A stretch of 64,000 nt of DNA from assembly GCA_008711295.1 (NCBI GenBank), contig VUYV01000229.1:188364-252363 (forward strand). The letters run 5' to 3'. This DNA comes from Anarhynchus alexandrinus (lineage: Eukaryota; Chordata; Aves; Charadriiformes; Charadriidae). Below are positions 23,021 to 35,400 of this stretch, in pieces. Below the pieces are notes generated by a model, which was not told where the DNA came from, ran no database searches, and worked only from the letters and a program-made list of their open reading frames with translations. Position 1 is the stretch's first letter; each line of letters begins with the position of its first letter. The translations under genes were made by a program, and so were the position numbers.

Positions 23021-26000
23021 ACTAATCATGAAGCTCCTTACCCAACACTTGCCATAGCAGCTAACTGACTGCTGATGAGGTGCTTAGACCAGTGGCAATG
23101 GAAAACACTGCTGAGAGAAAAGGCTTATTTGATCAGTGCTGAGCTGTGAGATCTGTGTGTGACACAGAAGGCTTATTATCCATAAACATCTAAAGGAAAT
23201 CTCTATTGGAGAGAAACTCCCAAAACAATCTATTGAACCTTTGCATTTTGTATTTCTAGTTCCACAGATTGTCATAGGCATCTCCCTTGAACTTCCTGTT
23301 TTACAATTACTCATAAAACGAATGACATGCCTCATAGGCAGCTGTCAAATGCGTTTAAACTCTGCTGCTTGCTCCTAGGCAGCACTGGTGGTGCTTTTGC
23401 AAGTAGCATGAATCTATTTGTATGTAGTTTTGCAGTGATGAGGGGACATCTCACAGGGACCGGCCTCAGCAGTGCTCTCTCCTGGCTCCTCTGAGAGGGC
23501 AAAGGCAAGCCTTTAGCACTTGTGTTAACCATCATCCCCAGTTAGGCTGAGAAGTGTTTATGAGCCTGGAGAGGAACAAAAAGTCCTTCCTGGGACTGTG
23601 GGACCAGAAAGGTTCATGCTTTCCAAAGGATGGTCTCTAGGGTCGTGGCCCCTTCCCTGTTCTTCTACTCACACACCAAATCAACCAGACTTTTTCTCTG
23701 GAGTGTTGAGTCATTATGATAGAAGCTCCTGAATTGCAATACCAATGCAGAAAGTACAGGAGCTACAGCAGGGCAGTTTGCCTCCCCTACATAATTCAGG
23801 CTCATCCATATTACATGCTCGTTCCCATTTTACACACAATAAGACCATGGGCAACACTTCCTCCATTTGGCTTCTCTCTCTGTCCAGCAAGCCACAGTCC
23901 TGGGTATCCACGTGTTTACGTTTGACTACAGCAGATTAAGCTCTTGTTACAAGTCAATGGCCAGTTTGTTTTCCCAGATATATTTTCGAGGAATTCTTTT
24001 CCCCTTCCCAGTCCCAACACCCCTGAAGCCTTTGCAAAATGTTCCTTTTTGGCTTTTGACAATCTCGGTTTCAGATTCCTTTTGCCAGCTAAAGGATTTT
24101 TGGGCAGGTTGACAGACATAACATCTCCTTCTTTTAAAAAGAGTCCATATACTGGAGTGATGGGCTGGGAGCTGTGTTTGTCTTAACTCAAATTGCAGAG
24201 CTATGGCTCAAACTGGGAAGATCTCCCTCTCTTAGCTCTTTCTGAAATTAAAGACTGCCCGCCTCCATCTCTGTCCAGGTTACTTCAAAGTTGCTTCTGC
24301 ATTTTTCAGGAGCTCATTTGGATGTAGAAGAGAGCCTTACCATTAAGAGTGATTTTTCTAAAACATACTGATGCAAAGAAATAAAAAAATTACTGTGAGA
24401 GAGTCTTTATAGGCCTTGAGTCAGCAGTGCCGCCTTTCTGGGTGACTTGACCTGAGATAACGTGTGGGTTATTCTGCAACTGCAAACAGATTTTCGTTAC
24501 TTTCTGGGCAGGTCAAAACAGTTTGAAAGACCTGGTAGATACTGGCATGTGATTGTGCATGAAGCATTTCATAGGATCCTCAGTGCTTTAAGCAAAATAG
24601 CTAGCACCAGGGATGGCATACCAGAAGCGCTTTGTTTCCACTTACTGTAAATGATCATAAATTCTACTGCTACTTTATTGTGGTGGCTGTAGTTCTTGGA
24701 AGAGTAAAAGGGGTGGGGAACCAGTTCTCAGTCAGTTTTATAAAGTAAAAGGTTGCTTGTATTGGTACCAAGTCCAAAGTGCAATATTTCAACTATGAAT
24801 GATTGGACGTTTTCCCAGATTCCCATAAAGTCATTAAACACAGTGTAAAGGGTCACCCATAACATAACCAAAAGATCAGTGCATGCAGAACTGGAGCAGA
24901 TTGTCAAGACATCCCTGGTTTTCAAGGAGGTGAATACACACTTTCAACTGCAGAGCCTTGGAGGTAGCCGTTATTGTGAAAATGGGCCTTGTAAAGAATT
25001 CTGTGGTAAGGTCTCTTTTATAGCTCACTGTGGCTTCTCCAGATACATCTCGTAAGAGCAGCAGCCAAGAGCCAAGAGCTCTTCCACCCCTAGGGAAGTC
25101 GTCTCATGTGGAACTTCCCTTTGGAGAAATTTTCCCTTAAGTAAGATCCAATCTTGGATCAATTCCCAGTGATCTTCCAAAACTGAGAAAAGAGTAACTC
25201 TCATGCTTATGTTTTTTGAATGCATTTGTAGCAAAGTATCATCTAAAAGAATAAGGATGATACCCAGAGGATCTACTAATGTTATTTTTAACCTCTCCGT
25301 GGAACTAACAGGGAATCAGATTGTGACCTATGTTTATTGAACCATTCCGCATGAATTTGATAGCGGTAATGTGATTTTTCTATTAAACTGTATGACTGCT
25401 CAGCAAACTAGTGGGGAAATAATTATTTTCTAGCCCACTCTGGTAGAAGGTGACAGCCTACCATTGGCAACAGCTGAAGGTGTTCTGCCTGCAAAAACAA
25501 TGCTCTTACAGGAAGAGGTCTCCAAGAAAAACTGAGGAGACATCATCAGCTGGAGGCGACATTGCTAAGTATGGGCATGTGCACAGCAGCTCAGCAGATG
25601 ATTGAAGTTACTGCTTTCTGATCAACTTCACCAGTGGAGGGTCTCCCTCAGTGCCCTGGAGGTCCAAGCCTGCTGCCTCAGCAGAACGCTTGGCTTCCAG
25701 TGGCGTGGGAAGGAAAAGATGAGACTGGGAATGGGCTCTTGGTTTCTCTCTTAGCAATACAAAACATTACCAGTGGAGCAACGCAGGTCACCATGCAGAT
25801 TTAAATGTTCACAAAGAGTTTGTTTTTCTCGGGAAGTACTCGGTCTAGGATGGAAAAGAAACTTCTTTAATTTTGCTTTTGACATCTGCTATATAGACAG
25901 CTCGTCATGGAGCTGCAACAAGAGGCACTTCCAAACTGAAGCAGAAAATATTGGTCCATCTGTGACACACAAAAAGCCTATGCAGCCCATTTCAAGCTTG

Positions 26001-26978
26001 TTTAGGACAGCAACAGACATGGAAGCAGGGACTGGATGCAGGGTTGAACTTTTCACAGTCCTGGGTGTGTTTGTGTAAAGGCTTTGGCTCAGTTTGTTAT
26101 GCCAAAATACAACCAGGCCATGAATCTGAATTTTCCCAAAGTTCAAATGCAGCTGTATTCAGACTCCTCAGACCCTTGTTTATTTGGCATGTTGTGACAT
26201 TTACACACACACAGAGGGACTCATTTAAACCATCCAACTAAAATCCTCCTACAGCCACAAACGCATAAAATTTGAATGCTTTTTTTTCAGACATTTTGGC
26301 TGAAATGAAACTTTTTTACAGTAATAAATAACAGAATAATTATTTTTACTTCCTACACAGGAACTCAAATGTTTGATTGATTTTGCTCTTTTTGGCAGAG
26401 CTGATAGGTCTGAAATAGTTTTCCCTGGCATCTCAGCAATAACAGTTCCCATTAACCCTGAAGACTCCTGATGACCTAAACTCAACTTCAGGATATTTGA
26501 TTTCTCCTTCTCCCTTCTACCCACATGGGAATGTAAGAGGAAACATAACACAGCATAGTAGTGATTAGAACCTAACTTTTCTTTTTGCTGTCCCTCGTGT
26601 CTGTGCAGCAGCTTAAGGTAACTTTACATCTGTCTTTTCATAGACATATGCTTGTGTTCTACGTGGCAGTCATTTTTGGTGGAACCTTAGGATTTTTGAT
26701 ATTTTTTCTAGTATTTCCTTATCCAACAGGAAGAGCAGAGAGCTACTGTGCAGCGATTAAAGGAAATCAGCTGGTTGGACCTCCCTTACACCTGAAAATT
26801 CCAACCATTTCTGGTGCCCACAGCCCAGTGCTTCCTGGAAGCTCTGGACTGACTGTGCCAACACTCTACAGAAGATCTTTCAGTGTGCAATAAGCCATCT
26901 GCAAACCAAAGATGTTGGTCTTAAGGGCCTGCACTGAGTAGCTGTACGGCTTGATGCTTCCCAGAAACCTTGGGCTGA

Positions 26979-26996
26979 GTGTGTGTGTGTGTGTGC
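26979..26996 (+). repeat. (GT)n microsatellite
   Basis: About nine GT units, followed by CGACACGCAC. A short dinucleotide repeat of no evident function. Confidence 0.85.
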
Positions 26997-28264
26997 GACA
27001 CGCACTGTCTGCGCGCATACTTCTGTCTGGGAAATGCCAGGTTCCACTCACCATTGGCAAATGCTTGCGTTTAATGAGAACTACCGTGCTGACAGATCTT
27101 TGGCTGCTCTGATTACATGTGAACGGTAAAGACGTTATTGTTCTCACTAGTGTGTCTAGACCCACATGCTTGCCTGCCCTGGCTTGTTCCAAGCCACTCG
27201 AGTTTTGGTGGCCTGTGTGGCACACATTTGTCTCATCGCTCATCTGAGCTGATTCAACTACCACCAAGCAAACCCAGTCCATATCCAGTTTATTCTCTCA
27301 AGCATTGGCCAGTTTTATTGTTCACGCACCCAAAATGATACAGTGATCTCCTTTAACCTTCTGGGTATATTTATATAAAGCAGAAAGAAGTAGAAGAATA
27401 GACTTTTATTAATTTAACCTCATTTAAATAATTTGTGAAGAGCTCAGAAATCAGGGAGCTCCACGTGGAAGAGACAGTGAACACCGTTGTGATTATAACA
27501 GCTTCGAAGTGCAGAAACTAACAGGAAGCAGACTAACATGCTGGAATAATGTTTGGAATATGTTTGGTGTCTCTATATTATGGATGGAGGACTCTTGGAT
27601 CCATTTGGCCATCATTCTAACAGCAAATTGTTCCAGTTTCTGTGGTCTCGAATGCTTAAGAAGCAAAGGATGTTCTTTGTGTTGGAGAACATCCCTCTTC
27701 CCACTGCACTGAAATGTATAGCAGAGTCAGTATTTAGCTAAATTACTGTACTACCAGTGGCTGTGTTTTCTCAGCTCCCATCCCATCAGCCAACACAGTC
27801 TCCCTCCTACCTTAATCTTTCCAGTTTGAACTTTTTTAAAAAAAAACATAGACACCTTTCACTTGTCTTCTGAAGTGCTCTAGAAAAGTTGTATGAAATG
27901 AGGCAATAGCATGCCTGTGTTCCCTGATACAAATCAGACTCATAGATGGGGACCCTTGCAGAGAAGACAAAGACACAAAAAAGTCTGGAAAATAAATTCA
28001 GTTACAGTGGTGACTTTAACTTGGTCTGGACGTAGATATCATCTGCTGCTACATCAACTGCTGAATCTTTTGTGCTTTGCTGGTTCTGCAGGGAACCTGT
28101 ATAATCCCTGGAAGGTTCTGCCTTCCCCAAGCAGTTCAGGTCTTTGGTGTGCTTAGACACCTTCTGGACATCCAAGTTTGTCTTCACTAACCACAAGGAC
28201 CCCAGGGAGTCACTTAACTGTAGGCACTGTCTCCATTTAGGCCAATGTGTCTATGTATCAATCT

Positions 28265-28345
28265 GTCATGGGGAGACTGTCACTGGTTTACCCATATGGT
28301 GGCTGTGAGGATAAATATGTTATTGGAGATACGTAGGAGGGATAA
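28265..28345 (+). repeat. possible MIR 3' half
   Basis: The sequence 'ggtggctgtgaggataaata' preceded by 'caatctgtcatggggaga' resembles the MIR 3' portion 'catctgtaaaatggggata ... gttgtgaggattaaatgagt'. It is weak, with large internal divergence. Confidence 0.3.
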
Positions 28346-29202
28346 GTGGAGGGCTGGAGAAGCATACATGATAGAGTGGCTGTTGTGTATGAGTAGGAGA
28401 TCGTCTCTGTGTGTGTGCATAATCTCATTCAAATTATACAGGCAGGATCCAGCATCTGAGAATCATTTTCTCTAAGGATCATAATTGTAAAGTTTAACCA
28501 AATAAATATTGAAAGACATTATATAAAACTCCCACACAGGGCCCTGCAACCTGAAACATAAAATATACATACAGCAGATTCTGCTCACCGCAAAACTATG
28601 CCAGGAATATAAGAGTATCTTTTTATACAGATTGGCTTGCATCCCATTCCAGGGTCAGAGACATGACGTCCCAATAAACATTCATGGATCGCTTGGAAAT
28701 CACAGGCATCTATGAGCTGCCTTGCTGGCCCTCCCTATTTCAGCTGAACATTTAGTGCTGAGTCGATAAAGCCCCTCACTCCTTCCTCATCATTCTCGTC
28801 TCCTTAATTCCAGCAGGTAATTCATATGGTGCAGTTTCACCAGCTAAATCATTTTTAAATAGTTAAGCCCCTTTTGGGGCTTTTAAAACAGCTGGCTGTA
28901 GGACTGACTCAAAGTCTAATCTGTATCTCTCCTGAGAGGATACTTTTTTTCTGCCTCCTACTTTCTTGATGACTACAGGACCCAATAAATACAATACTTT
29001 CTAATGTTCTAGTTGCTTGCTTGCCTTCCTTCTCACAGAGGGAGCCACTATGCTGAGAAAACAGCAATAAGAAAACTCTATAAATTCAGTCTTATACATT
29101 CAGAGCCTTGTAAATCCGACCAAGGCATGAATTCCTACAGGCACTGTGTTCCTCTGTAGCGGTGTGCAGAATAAAGCCCGCACCATCTGAATTCTCCTGA
29201 AT

Positions 29203-29450
29203 TTCTCCTATGAGGAGAGGCTGAAAGAGTTGGGGCTGTTCAGCCTGGAGAAGAGAAGGCTCCGGGGAGATCTTATTGCGGCCTTCCAGTACCTAAAGGG
29301 GGCCTACAGGAGAGCTGGGGAAGGACTTTTTACTAGGGCATGTAGTGANCTGGTCTAGTGGGAGGTGTCCCTGCCTATGGCAGGGGGGTTGGAACTCGAT
29401 GATCTTCAAGGTCCTTTCCAACCTAAACCATTCTATGATTCTATGATTCT
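29203..29450 (+). mobile_element. CR1 LINE 3' fragment with internal loss at an N
   Basis: It starts in the CR1 ORF2 tail ('ctcctatgaggagaggctga'), reads in frame through '[20 protein letters not shown]' without the frameshift seen in the 16.35 kb copy, then stops at N 29349. After the N it resumes at 'ctggtctagtgggaggtgtc' and runs to the ATTCTATG terminal repeat. Compared with the longer copy, the equivalent of 16825-16996, about 172 bp, is absent. This is either a real deletion or sequence collapsed at an assembly join. Confidence 0.93.
29349..29349. other. single undetermined base at a probable assembly join
   Basis: The only N in this half of the window sits exactly between CR1 positions that are about 172 bp apart in the other copy of this window. 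A single N as a stand-in for an unresolved gap inside a high-copy repeat is the simplest reading. Confidence 0.9.
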
Positions 29451-32400
29451 CATGGCATGTGATTTGTGCTGGCAGGCTCCTAGTAGCACACAGAAGTAGC
29501 TTTGGCCTTTCTTGGTTTAGAAATTAGTGTGAATTTCTATTCTGCACCAGCTAGTGAGCAGAGAGGGAGGACAATGGCTAGACCTAGTTGTCCACCCCTT
29601 TCACGATGGTAGTTGGTTGGCACTTGCAAAGGCTGGACATTAGACAGCAGTCGCATAATCTTTGGGCCTGCTGTCTCCAAGGTAGCTGGTACTCTCTCTA
29701 TACCACAAACATATAAATGCATATCTGTCAAGTTTCTCCCACTTGTATCTCCCACGAATAGAGAAAACTAAGAACTATTCATTGATATATCTCCAATATG
29801 GGGACATTGCCGTTTATCATGGAGATAACACGTCTAAAGACTACGCTCATGCTAAAAGACAGAGGTTCAGACACTTCTATCACCACCCTTGTTTTACCTT
29901 TGCCAATCACAGATAGTTAGACAGTAAAAATGTTATTTTATCCTGTGTTACATCTGTGGATTACAGACACATGAATAGGCTCCTTCAAGCTACAGTAACA
30001 CACACAAATAAAAACAATATCACATCTCACCAAAGAAGGAAAATGGGAGTATTATGAGAATGGGTGGCCAAAGGCAAAACTTGGATGGGGTAAAGCTGGA
30101 AGACCAGATGATGTTTGATTCATTCCACTGTATGACTTCAGCAGAGTTCACCAACATACAAATGGGTAGAGGTGTCCAAATTGCTATGGAAGTGATGCAC
30201 CTGCGTGAATAGAGACTTACACTCACATAAGTTCATGGTTATGAATTATTTCAGTATTTTTTTGTTAGAGAAAATGCATTAGAAGAACTGTTACATCACT
30301 GCCAATATTTGGTGGTTCTACTGTTATGAAACCATCCACCCCTCTTGCAGGCAAGCCTCTCGTGCAAAGGGGGTAGCTCATACAAAGTGTGGGGACATCT
30401 CCTTTCTGTAGTCACCTGCACAAAACTTGGAGGGACCGGCACAGTTTTCTGAGGAAAGGAGATGAGAAAAGCATCTGTAGTCAGTCCTTATAGGTGGGCA
30501 TGACCTGTCTTCAGTCACGTTTCTGGGAATGAGAATGGTTTCAAAACTTTAAAAAGTGCTCTTCAATCTGCATATAGAACACAAGGGCAGGCAGGTCAGT
30601 TGGTTCTGTTGGGCATTATTCTAAGAGCTTTTGGGGCAGAATTCTAAGGGCTTTCAGGGACAGAAACTGAATCCTGAATTCAGTGGCTGTTGTCAGATTT
30701 GGATAAAGATCCCTTATGTGCTTAGATCTGCCTTCTTCTGACTTAACCATGTGCAGATCTGGGCCTGTCTGTTGGAGCACTTGGGGACCCAGTCCTGAGA
30801 GAACATGGTTACGCAAACGCAGCAGTAGCCCAGCCAGTGCGAAGCAGTTGAATGAGTCACAGGCTTTGTGGCATACAGAGGCTGCAGATGGAGATTCATG
30901 TTCACACCGAGAAATGCAGCCTCATTCTGTACTGGCTGCCATCTGGAGACAGAGAAATCAAATATAACTGGCATGTGTTAAAACCCCTCCACCCTTTTGT
31001 ATGGTTTAATCTTGCAAATTGCATTTGTTTAGCAGAGGAAAAATGTATTAATTGTTCTGCAAATGTGACTAATGGTGGTTAGTCCTATTCTGCTGTCAGG
31101 AAAAGGGCTGCAGTTGACTGCATTTAACTCCTGCTTGAAGCTGCCCTGTTTTATGCAAAGTTTTCAGACTTTTGCCAGCTTCAAAGCTAGTGTTTCCCAG
31201 TCAAAGCACTCCGGGGTTAGCAGAAAGACCTGCTGACACATACTGCAGCAGACACAAGTTCAAGATCTCTAGAACTTGGACGAACTGAAGAGATCTGAAC
31301 ACAGAACAGTTCCCTTCTAAATGGAAATACCTGTGTTTCTTATCCAGCCTGTTGAGGCTGATCGCTGACTTCTTTAGCACTGTGCTCTTCAGTGACTGGA
31401 TGACAGTAATGTGGCCTTTATATTCAATCTGAAGCTGGTAGAGCGTGCCGCATTTTGTTTCTTAAGCATGATAACTGCAGACACATGACGTATTCGTGGC
31501 TTAGAGGTTGCAGAGCTGAAGGTCTGATCTGTACAAATTATGTTGGGATCCCCCTCATTGATCAAACTATCCCACTTTCAATGCAGGGAATTTGGAAAAG
31601 GCATTTTCTACACTGCTGGAAATGTACAAATAATAAATGTGTCTGCTGAGGGATAAGGAAATGTTGGGATGTCAAACCTATCTACAGTTCCATTTCACAT
31701 GTATTTTTTTTAATCCTCCTGTTTCCATCTCTGTCTATGTCTTATAATGCATTCACCACCACAGCTGCATAGTGTGTGGCCAAGAGCACATAAATGTGGC
31801 TAAGAAACGCCACACAGAAATACAACATTATCAACATTAATGCTCTCTGGGTACGTCCAAAAAAACCCCACAGAATGAAGATGGGACAGTGCTTGCATGC
31901 AACTCCTTCTCCTCCTTATATGAGATGTAAAATAAAAATCCTATATAAAAGGGATGATTTCACACAGTCTGAGAAGGTGGGATTGGGTGTAGTTAAGGAA
32001 AGGAAGATATGGAGACATAGAATAGCTTAACAGAGAGATCTGTTAGTGGGAAAATCTCAGAGAAGTGGAAGACTTCTCTCTGCGGCCTTTGAAATTGAGA
32101 ATATTGAAGCATATTCACCAGGGCACAAAGACCTGTGGTGAGAACAGAGGTGCACAGGAAGAGAAAACTCTTCCCCCCCCATAGTCTTCATGCAGAAAGA
32201 AAGGTGGATAAACAGCAATTCCAGCTTTTTCTAGGAATTCCTCTATGGAGAAGTCACACTGACTACTGTATGTGGAATGTGATCCCATCCTACAGCCACC
32301 CTCAGGTTCATTGTATTTGTGATGCTACCTTCGTTGCTGCTCCCTTTGCTTATAGGATTGAACGGAGAGCGCAGAACGGGTAAATCAGAATTGACAGCCT

Positions 32401-35400
32401 AGGAAGCCAAGTAGTCATATTTCAGCATCAGTCAAGTGCTTTCTCAGGGAAGAATTTGCAAAGTAACAAGTTACATATCTTTTTTTGGCATAGTCCAGAA
32501 GGAATAAGCAAACAAAAGGAGCAGCATGTCTTTTGTCTGCTCTACAGCAACTTACCCAGATTTTCTCAGTATCACTTTAAGGAAAAGAAAGCTGCCAAGG
32601 TGGAAGAAAAATACAAACCTGAAATAAATTTTGGCCTGCTTTATCAGTGCCATGGAATTTAGGATCTCTTTGCAACTATCCTCTCAGGACTGCCTGAGAT
32701 ATGAGTAACTCTCTTTCTGCTGTTCCTTCAATGAAATGGCTGTGCTCAGAAACTTAGGGAGGGTTGTGGCCCTTCTGGGTATGCCACAGGCCTTCCTTTA
32801 TTTTCTCCTCGACTTGCCAGGCCTTGCCTTTGTACCACATGGACTCCAACTATAAAGGCAGCAGAACTCCAAATGATGCATCTCAAGGGTGCGGCTTCTT
32901 TGCCATGGGCAACAGAAGCACATTGCCAACTTCACTGCTTTTTCCAGTGATCTTATTTAGAAACAGCAAATTAGGGACTGATGTGAGTCAAATCAGATCA
33001 TTGGATTTCTTCAGAACTGTGTACCTCCTACTATTTTAAATCATGTTCCCTACACACTAAGGAATGTGCTAACTGAGTTCAGACCTACCTGTATTTTGTC
33101 AACCACACAGTTAGCCTTGAGTCTAGTCCAGGCCTGACCAGAACCAACTGCTCATTGTCTCACCTTCACGACCATCGCTCTGTAGACTCTGCCATTCACT
33201 CATTCTGTATTTTCTCTTACTGTAAAGGGATTAAATTAAGGGAGAAGTGATTAGAAACAGAAGGGAACTTGGCTTTAATGATCTGTATTTTGTTCACAAA
33301 ATAACTCACAAACCATTCACTGATACCTTTTGATTTGCAGACCTTCCTTGCAGGCTCTGAGTCAAATCAGTGATCCAGAAGAGCTCAGAAAGGAGACATT
33401 TTTTCCCCCCTCAAAGCAATGATATTGGAAAAAGATGTGGCCCTCTGCAGCTGTCATGGCCTTTGATATCCAGCTACATGTTGTTTCCATATTGCATAGT
33501 GAACTGTGAGACCAGATGATCTCCATAAATAATGCGGTCTTGTGATTTCCTCAATTACCGTTCCAACAGAAACTTCCAAAGGGTCGATGCACCAGGGAAC
33601 ACTCATGAGCACATGGGGACACCTAAACTTTTAGAGTACTTGTGAGCATGGATGAGAGATGTACCCCTGTGAGAGGCAATCTAGACATAAGCATCCAACC
33701 CTGTACAGGGCTTTGACACGTGGAAATAAATCTAGAATAATTTGCATTACAGAAGAGTATAGTGCTGGGCATTGAGAGTTCTTGATGACCAATGCTGTTA
33801 AGACAGTACTTTTTTCTCATCTGGGGCTGTTTTACACGTGAGATTTCATTCTCGACAAGATAAATTGTGGACACTGACTATGAAGATTCCTTTCTCACCT
33901 CCTTCTAGAAAGTCCTCTAAACCTCTTTAAAGAAAATTCCCAGATGGAGCTTTTTTCTATTGTGATGTCATTGCCATTGTAACAGAAACTTGTTCGATAT
34001 TTTTCTACTACATAAGAAAGCCCCTAAGAAGTTCCTTTCCTAAAGAGCACTCAATAAGAAGTCTTCCCTCACCAAGACATTGACCACAGGACTGAGAAGC
34101 ACATATGACTTACTAACACCTTTAAACTAAATAAAATTAAATTTAATAAATTTCCCTTTCCCCATCACAAATTAACACCTTTGTGCCTCCTCTACCAGCA
34201 GCTGTAAATTAATTTCCAACAGCCAGACTTGTCTGGTCTCCAAAAGTTCCTCTTTCCAATGAAAGACTACATCATCTCTAAGCAGAGCCTTTACCAGGTT
34301 AACTGAAGGCGTCCTTGAAAGACTGAGCCTTCTGAAAGGACCTAACAGGGTGTAGTGAATGGTCATGTTTTTAGAGAAACAGCAGAGCAGGATGTCAAGG
34401 CAGACAGCACTGGCAGAGCTGAGCAGATGGGAAGGTGCGCTGAAACAGATCAGTTATTCACTCAGGCCCCAGCTGAAAGTTGATTATACAGAAAGTTGTG
34501 TGTAAAGTATTTATAGTCCACCTTCAAAACTCAAAATCTATTCCAAACGGGATTGTTTACATAGTCAAATATATTCCCATTAATAAACCTGTATTTTCAT
34601 ACTAAGATGCTTTGATTAGGTTTGGGGAGACAGTGTTGGTTTTTTTCTTTTTTTAAAAAAAATCTAATTACTCTTAAACAATATCATCCTGTGAAATGTT
34701 CTTACTGAAAGATTCAAATAGTCTAAAAGGAATGAGAACTCCCACCTAACTGGGAACAGATTTATGCCTGAATTCAGCCCCAAGTCTTGCCTCCCACAGG
34801 CAGTTCCCAACAGAAGAAGTGGTTGGGTTTCCTTCTTTCCCTTTCTGAACCTTAGATGCCACATGCGCATGGGTGCTTGTTAGTAGTTATGCCTTTAATT
34901 TGATGCATGGCATGGGAGCATATGGTACCATAAACCCCACCAAAAATAGCAACCCAAGTATCGGCTGCAAAAATCACAAAGGGCTTGGAAAGCTCAGTGA
35001 TGACAATTGTGAGAAGGGTAGGTAGGTCTTCCCAGAACAAGACACAAATTCATCTACACACTTCCTAACATTTATGTCTACACGCATGTGCTCCAAATAG
35101 ACACTACATTCAAAATTGCCTTTTGTAGTCTGGTACTACAGCTGCATTTAGGGCAGCCTGGGAACATGATAAAAGAGTGACATGTCAGATCTCTCTGTTA
35201 TACATTTTCTGAAGGGTTTTCACTTTGATACTTTTTAGTCATGTTCTGGCTGCTATGCATATATCTTCACACGTATAGGCATATCTGTGTGTGCACACAA
35301 ATGTTTCTTTAAAAAGGATAAGTGTCTTCTATATTTTGTTTGTCTCTAACACTGTGATCTCCAGAGTCACATACCTTCCCACGTTTGGTTCCTGTATACA

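Larger units (their letters stand above)
23021..29202. other. non-coding sequence, no gene seen
   Basis: No gene recognised. A frame at 26585-26893 (plus, TTG start) contains a hydrophobic stretch, but its first ATG is at the 22nd codon and the stretch is simply T-rich DNA. A (GT)n run is at 26979-26996. A MIR-like tail ('ggctgtgaggataaatatgt') is at about 28304-28323. A 7-bp perfect hairpin, AAGCCCC/GGGGCTT, is at 28865-28882. Confidence 0.55.

Noticed and set aside
28865..28884. Terminator-like hairpin AAGCCCC-TTTT-GGGGCTT followed by T residues
   Set aside because: It looks like a bacterial rho-independent terminator, but the window is clearly vertebrate DNA, where this structure has no such role. 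A 7-bp stem arises by chance.
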